NCBI GenBank assembly: GCA_003165455.1
Contig: PLUJ01000294.1
Location: 15,505 to 41,958, forward strand
Reading direction: 5' to 3'
DNA length: 26,454 nucleotides
DNA from: Acidobacteriaceae bacterium
Lineage (GTDB): Bacteria > Acidobacteriota > Terriglobia > Terriglobales > Acidobacteriaceae
In this document: positions 9,078 through 16,139 of the stretch, in pieces
Layout of the letters: every line of letters begins with the position of its first letter
Position numbering within the stretch: position 1 is the stretch's first letter
Notes under the pieces: model-generated
The model's input: only the letters and a program-made list of their open reading frames with translations
The model's database searches: none
What the model was told of the DNA's origin: nothing
Translations under genes and position numbers: made by a program

Positions 9078-9347
9078 TTACGGGTTTCCAGCCGGCTGCG
9101 CTGAACGTTCAACAACCAGTTCCGATACACCGGATAGCCTCAAGAAACGAGCGTCCTGCAAATCACTCTCTTCCAGCTGGATGCCGAACTGCTGTTCGAG
9201 ATCGGTGACGAATTCCACAACTTCCATCGACGTAAGCCAACCCGCTTCGAAATAATCTTTTTCAAGCGAATCCAAGAGGAGTTGCCGTTTGACTCTTCCC
9301 TTGCTCACAAACCAATCGATGAGCCATGCTAAAACCTGTTGCCTCAA
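9078..9347 (-). CDS. Acyl carrier protein-like protein
   Basis: Small four-helix carrier-protein family member, 89 residues from the chosen start. The core helix II region is WLTSMEVVEFVTDLEQQFG, followed by IQLEESDL and a final helix with LSGVSELV, matching the ACP pattern of Ser-hydrophobic-x3-Glu then E-x2-F-G. Ser40 is the expected 4'-phosphopantetheine site, but the preceding residue is Thr39 instead of the usual Asp. I chose TTG at 9347 because a strong Shine-Dalgarno (AGGAGAGG) lies 5 nt before it; the longer TTG start at 9383 would overlap the cyclase gene and has no such site. It lies 19 nt downstream of the cyclase gene and shares the cassette with an AMP-forming ligase that could load it. 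Confidence 0.85.
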   Translation of the reverse strand: MRQQVLAWLIDWFVSKGRVKRQLLLDSLEKDYFEAGWLTSMEVVEFVTDLEQQFGIQLEESDLQDARFLRLSGVSELVVERSAQPAGNP

Positions 9348-9351
9348 TCTT

Positions 9352-9360
9352 CCCTCTCCT
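9352..9360 (-). promoter_or_regulatory. Strong ribosome-binding site deciding a TTG start
   Basis: On the minus strand this reads AGGAGAGGG, with 4-5 nt to the TTG at 9347. It lies just after the TAA stop of the cyclase gene (9367-9369). It is among the best Shine-Dalgarno matches in the window and explains how a TTG codon can start the carrier protein. Confidence 0.7.
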
Positions 9361-9366
9361 GTGTTC

Positions 9367-10026
9367 TTATCGTTCGATGGCAACGCAACGCGCCGGGGAC
9401 CCGTCGCATCCCCTCAACTTTAAGGGCAACACGATCAGTTCGACCTCTTTTGCGGTGATGGAATTCAGATTCGTCAGGTATTCCACCAACACGACTTCAG
9501 CTCCCAATAATAATTTGTGGTTCGGTGAATCTTTGGGAGTTCCGCGCGAGTGGGCCGGATTATCGGGCGACGGAGTATCCATGGCAATTAGTCGAACACC
9601 TTTTTCAACCAACCATTGCGCCGACGCCTCCGAAAGAAAAGGGTATTCTTCGTAAAACTTCATGGTGCCAAAGTATTGCGACCAGCCAGTGCGCAGAATC
9701 AAACGGGAAGGAACGGTATCGCCAAGCTTTTGTTGCAGGTCAGGAATGCCAATTTCCTGCAGGGCCTTGCAACCGGTGAAGTCGGCGATGGTAGCAGTTC
9801 CGATCAGCACGTCCAACGAAAGCTCATCGATGGTGCGGCCGTTTGGAATGAAGTGGCGAGGCGCATCGGCGTGAGTTCCCACGTGAGTTCCTAATACAAT
9901 CTTCCGGGTCTCGCGGCCTTCGATGCCGTGCCGCCCAAGAATTGTGATCTCGACCACGGGATGCCAATGACTCGGAAAGGTCATCATGCCCTCTTCGAGG
10001 GGCAAGGAAAGATCGATAATTCTCAT
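9367..10026 (-). CDS. Cyclase/kynurenine formamidase-type metal-dependent hydrolase
   Basis: 219 residues, the usual length for the Cyclase family (PF04199). The N-terminus MRIIDLSLPLEEGM is typical, and the metal-binding signature HVGTHADAPRHF (48-59) supplies H48, H52, D54 and H58. Near the C-terminus, SITAKEVELIVLPLKLRG also fits the family. Characterised members include arylformamidases (hydrolysis of N-formylkynurenine), isatin hydrolases and poorly understood polyketide 'cyclases'. No tryptophan-degradation genes are nearby, so kynurenine metabolism is unlikely. The position between an AMP ligase (85 nt upstream) and an ACP (downstream) suggests it acts on an acyl intermediate of this cassette, for example opening an amide or lactone. 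That is inference. Confidence 0.9.
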   Translation of the reverse strand: MRIIDLSLPLEEGMMTFPSHWHPVVEITILGRHGIEGRETRKIVLGTHVGTHADAPRHFIPNGRTIDELSLDVLIGTATIADFTGCKALQEIGIPDLQQKLGDTVPSRLILRTGWSQYFGTMKFYEEYPFLSEASAQWLVEKGVRLIAMDTPSPDNPAHSRGTPKDSPNHKLLLGAEVVLVEYLTNLNSITAKEVELIVLPLKLRGCDGSPARCVAIER

Positions 10027-10111
10027 AGTGGCGTCTGAGTTCGTGTCTTTACTTCTAAACTTCTAAATTTGGATCAAGGACCTTTGCTTGCGATTCGCAG
10101 TGGGCCAATGT

Positions 10112-11764
10112 TTATTGACCTGACGCGATTGCGGGTTCCGCCAGCGCCGTGCTGAAACTCGATCTCGAACTCAGGTGAAACTTTTCGGCCACCAATTGGC
10201 GAAGCTGCGCTTTCTGAACTTTACCGTTAGCAGTCCGGGGAAATTCATCGATTTCCAGGTACCGCGCCGGTTGCTGGTGACTCGCCAGTGTATCTTTCGC
10301 GTGCGCTACCAGCACATCTAAAAGTGACTCCAGTTTCACGCCCGGTTCAAGTTTTAGAACCGCTACAATATCTTCCCCATAGAGTTCGTGAGCGATGCTG
10401 ACGACTGCAACATCGAAGACACCACTTATCTGCATGAGTGATTCTTCGATGGCTGCGGGGCTGACGTTTACGCCACCGCGAATGATGACGTCTTTCTTAC
10501 GGCCGGTAATGAAGAGCGATCCATCATGGTTAAGAACGCCGAGATCGCCAGTGGGAAACCAAGCGGAGGCGTTCGTCTTCAGCAACTGACCCTTTGCATC
10601 GAGATAGCCAGCCATCAGGTCGGGTGTCAGGACCTGCACCTCTCCTTCCGACCCAGGAGGGAGAAGGCAGCCTTCGTCGTTCACAATTTGTAATTCCACT
10701 CCCGGCAGCGACTCGCCTACATAGCCGCGCCCGGCATCGATCTCGCGGGAGCGTGCGGTTACGAACAGAGTTTCCGAGAGACCGTAATTCTCAATTAATT
10801 TCACTCCGTAGCGGGTTTCAAATTCGGTTTTTACTTTCAGCGGAAGCGGAGCAAACCCAACGAATGCACGCCTTACCGAGCTGCGACAAAATTCTTCGCC
10901 TTGACGTCCGCGGTCCATTCTAAGAAGGATGGATAACACGGTAGGAGCCATCCATAGCGTATTGATTTGACTTCTCTTGGCTTTTTCCCAGAAGCGCAGG
11001 CTGGAACGAGCATCGAACACATGGTCGACCACCACACTTGCTCCGCAAAGAAAAGGAAGAATCAGCAGGTTAAAGAAGCCGCCCATGTAAGACATTGAAA
11101 GGCTGAGATAAAACCTGGACTCCTGATCGATTTGCTGAACGGCAGCAAAGGCAGAGGCATTACGGAACATTGCTCCGATTTTGTGGGCTAATCCTTTGGG
11201 CTTGGCCGAAGTGCCCGAGGTATACATGATGACTGCGAGATCGTCGTCATTCGATGAATCCAGGTTTGAATCGATATTTGACGAATGGAGGTTTGTTGAC
11301 TTGAGGGAGAAGGGAGAACTGGAGGCGCTCTGGAAGTCGATTCGAAGCTTCCGGTCGTCTGATTCGGTTTCTAATTTATCCTGAGCTGTCACCAGAGTGA
11401 GCACCTGCGAATCGAACCCGCGGAGAGACTCGGCGAAGACACTTGAGGACACAATGAAGGAAGGCTTGCAGCTTTCGAGTATGAAACGAATGTCGCTCTT
11501 GCTGAGAGCAGGATTGACCGGAACTATAACGGCGCCAAGATAAATACAGGCGAAATACAGAACAACCAGTTCGCAGCAGTTCGGAACCATGACCGCAATG
11601 CGGTCGCCTTTGCGCAGACCCCGGTGGCGCAGTTCAGAGGCAAGGTTGCAGGCTTGGCGGTGAAAATCGCCGTACGCGATTTCTCTGTCTGTGAAAGCGT
11701 CAACTAGAAACACCCGGTCACGTTGTCGTTCCACGACATTCAGGATGGTCTGGCGACTGGTCAT
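10112..11764 (-). CDS. AMP-forming acyl ligase (acyl-CoA/acyl-ACP synthetase)
   Basis: 550-residue member of the ANL adenylating superfamily. Motifs in order: phosphate loop YTSGTSAKPKG (181-191), ENYGLSE (325-331), TGD (405-407), the hinge region GRKKDVIIRGG (421-431), and catalytic Lys515 in TANGKVQK. It should adenylate a carboxylic acid and transfer it to CoA or a phosphopantetheine arm. The ATG at 11764 overlaps the aldolase stop by 4 nt (ATGA), which fixes the start; the frame is open for another 117 codons upstream, but these lie inside the aldolase gene and have no ligase homology. A Ser/Asn-rich insert (about 147-175) sits before the phosphate loop. With a stand-alone ACP two genes downstream, acyl-ACP formation is a reasonable guess. 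Confidence 0.93.
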   Translation of the reverse strand: MTSRQTILNVVERQRDRVFLVDAFTDREIAYGDFHRQACNLASELRHRGLRKGDRIAVMVPNCCELVVLYFACIYLGAVIVPVNPALSKSDIRFILESCKPSFIVSSSVFAESLRGFDSQVLTLVTAQDKLETESDDRKLRIDFQSASSSPFSLKSTNLHSSNIDSNLDSSNDDDLAVIMYTSGTSAKPKGLAHKIGAMFRNASAFAAVQQIDQESRFYLSLSMSYMGGFFNLLILPFLCGASVVVDHVFDARSSLRFWEKAKRSQINTLWMAPTVLSILLRMDRGRQGEEFCRSSVRRAFVGFAPLPLKVKTEFETRYGVKLIENYGLSETLFVTARSREIDAGRGYVGESLPGVELQIVNDEGCLLPPGSEGEVQVLTPDLMAGYLDAKGQLLKTNASAWFPTGDLGVLNHDGSLFITGRKKDVIIRGGVNVSPAAIEESLMQISGVFDVAVVSIAHELYGEDIVAVLKLEPGVKLESLLDVLVAHAKDTLASHQQPARYLEIDEFPRTANGKVQKAQLRQLVAEKFHLSSRSSFSTALAEPAIASGQ

Positions 11765-13671
11765 TGCGTGAAGACAGGGCTGGCCTTGGCCGACTTCATG
11801 AGATTCGATATCGCGACCCACCGATCCAACTGTCCACGGTAGGCCTGGTTTGGATCGAGGCACACGACGTTGCGGCCAGCGATTTCCATTTCGAAGCGGG
11901 GAAAATGGCCAAGCGTGATTACGATGCTTTCCGTCGAAAGCAATTGGTCGATCGATCGCGCGTCGGTGGAACTGGGAGGGCAGAGCAGGAGAGCGACTCC
12001 GATTCCGAGATCGAAATGCATGCGATCGGAAAAATCTTCCATGGGCCAACAATTCTGCGGGACGCTTGGTGGGACTTCGCCGTGCACCACGACACTTGCG
12101 AAAAGATCGCAGCAAACTTTCAAGAGATCACGCTCAGGACTACCGCAGATGATCATGCAGAACTGGCCGCGTCGCTGGGCAGCGCTCAGCAGAGTATCTT
12201 CGAGGTAGCCAGCAAACATTCGCTTCGAGCGGACCGGCAGAACTCTTTCATCCCCTAAAATCTCTTTCAGGTGGGTGGGCCATTCAATGCCCCAAGCGCC
12301 GCCATCTTTGTCATTCAGAAATAGAGGCACGTGATTACCCGTCATCTTTAAGACTTGCTCGAGAACGTCGAATGAGCCGTAGATCACTCTACCAAGTACG
12401 ACCGGACCCTCGGCCAAAACCAGATCCGCGAGAACCATGTCGTCGCAAGGACTTTCCGACGCTACAAGTTCGAGCACAGGACGAGCACGACGCTTGGCAC
12501 AAGTGACGACCATCGCATCGACAAGTGATTTGACCGATGAGAGCGACGTGCTAATACTGTTTCCGGAAATACCGGGAGCGGAAAACGAGGTCAGTGTGTT
12601 TCGCGTACTTTCCGCTTTTAACCTGGGCAAGCTTCTTGCCACGCGAGTCAGGTTGTTTTCATCCAGATGAACCGGATCGAGGTGTCCCATGGCCACCACC
12701 AGCTTGCGCGGATCGACGCCATGCTTCCCTGCGGCTGCGACGACTTTCGGCAGAAATGAGGAGTGAAACTGACTGCATCCCATGGCCACCGACATCATGT
12801 CGTAGAGTTGCATCTGCGACATCAGCGGACCGACGAACTCTTCCGCAGCATCCATTACGTCGAAGAGATCAAGCCCGGTTTCGATTTCCAACTTATCGAA
12901 GACGGCCACCGCGATCTCGGTAGGAACATTTCCGGCGCTGCGGCCTAGTCCATAGAGGGTGGTATCGATGAAGGTTGCGCCACAACGAACCGCGTCCACG
13001 CTATTGGCCACGGCAAACTGCAAGTTGCTATGGCCATGGAAGCCTAACCGGCATTCGCAGTGGTCGCGAGCGGCAGAAATATATTCGCGAACATTCTCCG
13101 GGAACATGCTGCCGGACGAGTCCACACAATAAATAATATCGGCGCCAGCATTTGCGCCCGCTGATGCTTTCTCACCGAAGACCTGCGGCGAGACGCCATA
13201 GGTCTTCATGAAATTCAGGCAAACCTTCAACCCTAACTCCTTCGCCAGAGTTAAATAAGGGAATGCATCCTCGATTTCCGGAGCGTTGTATCCAATGCGG
13301 ATAAAATCGAGACCCGCCGCGTGAGCGGATTTTAGTTGGTCCGCCGTGCCAATGCCGGGAATGAAGAAACATCCGATTTGAGCGTGAGGTGCGGCACGCT
13401 TGGCAGCTTCGATCATATTTTCGTCCGAGGCCGGCATTGCACCTTTCCCGGAAGCCGCGGCTCCCAATCCCAGTCCGTGGCCCACTTCAATCCATCGAAA
13501 ACCCAGCCGACCCAGAACGCCGGCGAGGACTGCCGTATCATTTTCTGTGAATTTGAAATCGACCGCGTAACTGCCATCTCGAAGTGTGCATTCAAGGATT
13601 TCTATTCGCGCACGCGAAGGATTGCATAAGATCGCTCGATGTTCGATTTGCGATTTTAGACAATCCGACAT
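11761..13671 (-). CDS. DmpG/HMGL-like aldolase fused to an unrecognised C-terminal region
   Basis: 636 residues from the ATG at 13671, chosen because GGAG lies 8 nt upstream; a longer GTG start at 13692 is possible. Residues ~22-345 form a TIM-barrel of the HMGL/4-hydroxy-2-oxovalerate aldolase type: ECTLRDGSYAVDF (27-39) with R31-D32, CVDSSGSM (182-189), metal-ligand pair H212 and H214 in FHGHSN, and GLGRSAGN (241-248). In DmpG a His follows RDG-x as catalytic base; here it is Tyr35, so classical hydroxy-oxovalerate cleavage is doubtful. Residues ~355-636 do not match any domain I recognise; alternating strands and helices, such as FCMIICGSPERDLL and SIVITLGHFPRFEM, suggest an alpha/beta fold. 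No DmpF-type aldehyde dehydrogenase partner is present. The gene is coupled to the acyl ligase by ATGA. Confidence 0.85.
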   Translation of the reverse strand: MSDCLKSQIEHRAILCNPSRARIEILECTLRDGSYAVDFKFTENDTAVLAGVLGRLGFRWIEVGHGLGLGAAASGKGAMPASDENMIEAAKRAAPHAQIGCFFIPGIGTADQLKSAHAAGLDFIRIGYNAPEIEDAFPYLTLAKELGLKVCLNFMKTYGVSPQVFGEKASAGANAGADIIYCVDSSGSMFPENVREYISAARDHCECRLGFHGHSNLQFAVANSVDAVRCGATFIDTTLYGLGRSAGNVPTEIAVAVFDKLEIETGLDLFDVMDAAEEFVGPLMSQMQLYDMMSVAMGCSQFHSSFLPKVVAAAGKHGVDPRKLVVAMGHLDPVHLDENNLTRVARSLPRLKAESTRNTLTSFSAPGISGNSISTSLSSVKSLVDAMVVTCAKRRARPVLELVASESPCDDMVLADLVLAEGPVVLGRVIYGSFDVLEQVLKMTGNHVPLFLNDKDGGAWGIEWPTHLKEILGDERVLPVRSKRMFAGYLEDTLLSAAQRRGQFCMIICGSPERDLLKVCCDLFASVVVHGEVPPSVPQNCWPMEDFSDRMHFDLGIGVALLLCPPSSTDARSIDQLLSTESIVITLGHFPRFEMEIAGRNVVCLDPNQAYRGQLDRWVAISNLMKSAKASPVFTQ

Positions 13672-13689
13672 TGGAAACACTCCGTCACA

Positions 13690-13760
13690 CACACGTCGAG
13701 CAATTCAATGGTTCGGTTGAGCCAGTATATTATCAATTCTCACAATGACGGTACGGTCAG
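13690..13760 (-). promoter_or_regulatory. Possible promoter ahead of the acyl cassette (weak)
   Basis: The 100-odd nt between the GT4 stop and the aldolase start contain an AT-rich stretch, reading TTGATAATATACTGG on the minus strand. It offers -10-like hexamers TATACT (13724-13729) and GATAAT (13729-13734), about 55 nt before the aldolase ATG. No convincing -35 lies at normal spacing. The gap coincides with the start of a functionally distinct gene block, which is the main reason to list it. Confidence 0.2.
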
Positions 13761-13800
13761 AGAGCACATGGCAACGAGATGGTAAATAGAGGAAGAGTGA

Positions 13801-14943
13801 TTATTTTGGGGAGAGTGATCTAATCGCCTGCACAATACCTTCCGCCCACGCGGGCGGCGAATAGGCTTCAATTCGCTGTCGGCTTCTGGCGCTCATTTGC
13901 ATCCGTAAAGCTGAATTTTCGGCAAGCTTTGTCATCTCACGCGAGAGCCCCGAGACATCGCCGGTTTCAACGATAAATCCATTCCAGCCATGCTCCACCA
14001 AATCGGAAGCACAGCCGGCGACACCTGTGCAAACTATTGGTAGACTGCACGCCATCGCCTCGTTCACTACCAGCCCCCACGGATCGCTATGAGTGGGAAA
14101 GATCAACGATTCGGCTAAAGCATAGATCTCCGGCAAATCTTCCCGGTGGACGAAATCCAAAAAGCGAATACATCCGTCCGATATTTCGAGAGCCCTCGAC
14201 TCAAGCTCCCGATGATCAGAGCCGCTTCCCGCAAAGACCAAGCCGACCTTGCGGCGTAGCTCAACCTCAAGTTGGGCATAGGCCTGGAGCAAATCAAAGA
14301 CCCCCTTCTCTTTGACCAAGCGGCCAACATAGAGGAAATATCGACTGGGCAAGCGATGACGAGTTCGAGTTTGGAGTTCATTTTGGCGCGCAGCATTTGC
14401 AGCGCGCGAAAATAGCTCATTATCGATTGAGTTCGGCGCGGTGCATACTCGATTCCGCTCGACACCCAACTTTAGAAGATAATCCGAAGAAGATTTTCCA
14501 GGCACCACAAATGTCGAACAGTAGTCCAGAAAATGCTTCTTCATTAATTCCACGGGTTTGTAACTTTGCCGACGATCGAAGGAAGTACTCTCCGACCAAA
14601 GAATAAAGGGCACTCGCTGCTTTTTGGCCCAGTAAGCAGCCTGCCACGAGGCTAAATAGTTATATCCGCCGCTTAGCACAACGTTGGGATTGATGCGGTT
14701 CAACTGGGAAATCATTCCCCAATTAAGCAAAATAAAATGTTGGCCGGACCGATATCGCCACGATGGCAGGATCTGATAGAAGAACTTTATTTCATCCTTG
14801 TAGATTCGCCATTGACGAAGAGTTGGATCGTTCTCCGAGAGGAACACTACGTGCAAATCAACCTCCCGCCTCTCTGCCAGGGCATTGAATGCGGGAATCC
14901 GGTAGGGCGCGATAATTTCGGTGATGATGACGAGCCGAATCAC
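13801..14943 (-). CDS. Family 4 glycosyltransferase
   Basis: GT-B glycosyltransferase, 380 residues from a GTG at 14943. That start is preferred because GGAG lies 10 nt upstream and the family's first strand (RLVIITEIIAPYRIPAFN) begins at once; another GTG at 15042 adds 33 residues without GT similarity and overlaps the upstream gene. Further motifs: VLSGGYNYLASWQAA, YFLYVGRLVKEKGVFDLLQA, and the donor-site loop DPWGLVVNEAMACSLPIV. The first Glu of the usual E-x7-E pair is Asp here (D-x7-E), which occurs in some GT4 members. The segment ITEIIAPYRIPAFN resembles GT4 enzymes of O-antigen and EPS loci. Sugar specificity is not visible. Confidence 0.91.
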   Translation of the reverse strand: MIRLVIITEIIAPYRIPAFNALAERREVDLHVVFLSENDPTLRQWRIYKDEIKFFYQILPSWRYRSGQHFILLNWGMISQLNRINPNVVLSGGYNYLASWQAAYWAKKQRVPFILWSESTSFDRRQSYKPVELMKKHFLDYCSTFVVPGKSSSDYLLKLGVERNRVCTAPNSIDNELFSRAANAARQNELQTRTRHRLPSRYFLYVGRLVKEKGVFDLLQAYAQLEVELRRKVGLVFAGSGSDHRELESRALEISDGCIRFLDFVHREDLPEIYALAESLIFPTHSDPWGLVVNEAMACSLPIVCTGVAGCASDLVEHGWNGFIVETGDVSGLSREMTKLAENSALRMQMSARSRQRIEAYSPPAWAEGIVQAIRSLSPK

Positions 14944-15028
14944 CGACGGTGGTCTCCAGAGGGAATTGGTTCGTGAGAAGAAAACTTCGCACGACGGGCG
15001 ATCGAATAAGTGGAAATAGGTTCTTTGG

Positions 15029-16105
15029 TCACGATTGCACACTCTCTCTGCGCGCGAGTGCGATTCGAGTGAAGATCTCTTCCCATTGAGGAGTGATCAC
15101 ATTCCAATCGAAGCGAGCGATGTGTGAGCGCCCGCATTCTCCCAACCGGCGCCGCAAGTCGGGGCTCGAAAGCAATTGCTCCAGTCGCATCATCATTTCC
15201 GCATCATCACCCACCAGAAAGCCGGATTTAGCGTCTATGACGGACTCAGGCTGGTAGTCTTTGCGGGCAAGCACGGGCAGACCGCAAGCCGCGGCTTCCA
15301 TCAAAACGCGTGGCGATCCTTCCCATCGCGACGGAAACATGAAGATGTCCGCGAGGGCAAATTTCTCTCGGATCTCGATCCTATTAAGAGAACCGCACAT
15401 CTCCAAATTTGCCAAATGCTTGCCCCGCGTGCGCAACTCTTCTACGAGAATCCCGTCGCCGACTAGAATAAAATCCGCCCCGGGAAAGCGTTCTGCCGCT
15501 TCCAGGAGGACTTGGGGGCCCTTGAAAGAACGAAGCGCGCCGACAAACAGGACACGAGGCCGGCTGTTTGCCGGGCGATCCCAATTGGGCTGAAAGAATG
15601 TCGTATCCACTCCCGTTGGAACGACTTCAGTGTGCAGACCGTAGTTTGTCTCCAAGCTTTGTTGAACATTGGTGGAATTGCTGAACAGGTAGTCGCAACG
15701 AAGAATCGTCTCTTCAATGAGCTTTTTTGTGTTTGGGGTAATAGTGTCGTCTTGCCAATCGCTCTGCGACTCGAATGTAGCCACAAGGGCGCAACGCCTG
15801 CGGCCGAGGGTGCGCAAATTCATGTACCAGCGCGTGGCGGGAGCTGGCTTGGGGTAAAACAAAATCTCCTGGCGTCCAAAGATAAAGTGAGTGAGGATTG
15901 GAATGGTTTGCAGCCTGCGAGGAAGCTGAATCAGACGCGTGTTGGGTCGCACGACAAGCTGCCTGGCGGGTGCCCCGTGCTTGAATAGGGTTACGTGAAA
16001 ACGCTCCGAGTCGAGGCGGCTGACTATTTCACGAGCGTTGATCATCTGGGCGTTGGTAAGACCCTCATCGGCAAAGGAGTCGACCAGAATCCTTATCGGT
16101 TTCAT
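15029..16105 (-). CDS. Family 4 glycosyltransferase
   Basis: GT-B fold, 358 residues from ATG at 16105 (MKPIRILVDSFADEG). A TTG 14 codons upstream at 16147 would overlap the sulfatase-like gene; the ATG has AAGG about 10 nt ahead and fits the family start. Motifs: RVLFVGALRSFKGPQVLLEA, FILVGDGILVEEL, and the E-x7-E site in SRWEGSPRVLMEAAACGLPV. The protein lies between the sulfatase-like gene (34-nt gap) and another GT4, and both GTs point the same way. It probably adds one sugar of the repeat unit on the cytoplasmic side; donor unknown. Confidence 0.91.
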   Translation of the reverse strand: MKPIRILVDSFADEGLTNAQMINAREIVSRLDSERFHVTLFKHGAPARQLVVRPNTRLIQLPRRLQTIPILTHFIFGRQEILFYPKPAPATRWYMNLRTLGRRRCALVATFESQSDWQDDTITPNTKKLIEETILRCDYLFSNSTNVQQSLETNYGLHTEVVPTGVDTTFFQPNWDRPANSRPRVLFVGALRSFKGPQVLLEAAERFPGADFILVGDGILVEELRTRGKHLANLEMCGSLNRIEIREKFALADIFMFPSRWEGSPRVLMEAAACGLPVLARKDYQPESVIDAKSGFLVGDDAEMMMRLEQLLSSPDLRRRLGECGRSHIARFDWNVITPQWEEIFTRIALARRESVQS

Positions 16106-16139
16106 GTTGCCAGGCACCTTGCTCGTCACCCCGACTCCG

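Noticed and set aside
9348..9383. Longer TTG start at 9383 for the ACP
   Set aside because: It would overlap the cyclase gene and place the strong AGGAGAGG site inside the coding region; TTG at 9347 is better placed.
11765..12115. 117-codon upstream extension of the acyl ligase frame
   Set aside because: It lies inside the aldolase gene in another frame, is Arg/Ser/Pro-rich without ligase similarity, and the ATG at 11764 gives a clean ATGA overlap and the normal ligase N-terminus.
11764..12258. Long plus-strand open frame opposite the aldolase C-terminus
   Set aside because: Antisense to a gene with clear family motifs; no recognisable motif or ribosome-binding site of its own.
15512..15988. 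158-codon plus-strand open frame
   Set aside because: Antisense to a GT4 gene with a full E-x7-E motif; composition looks like a mirrored coding frame.
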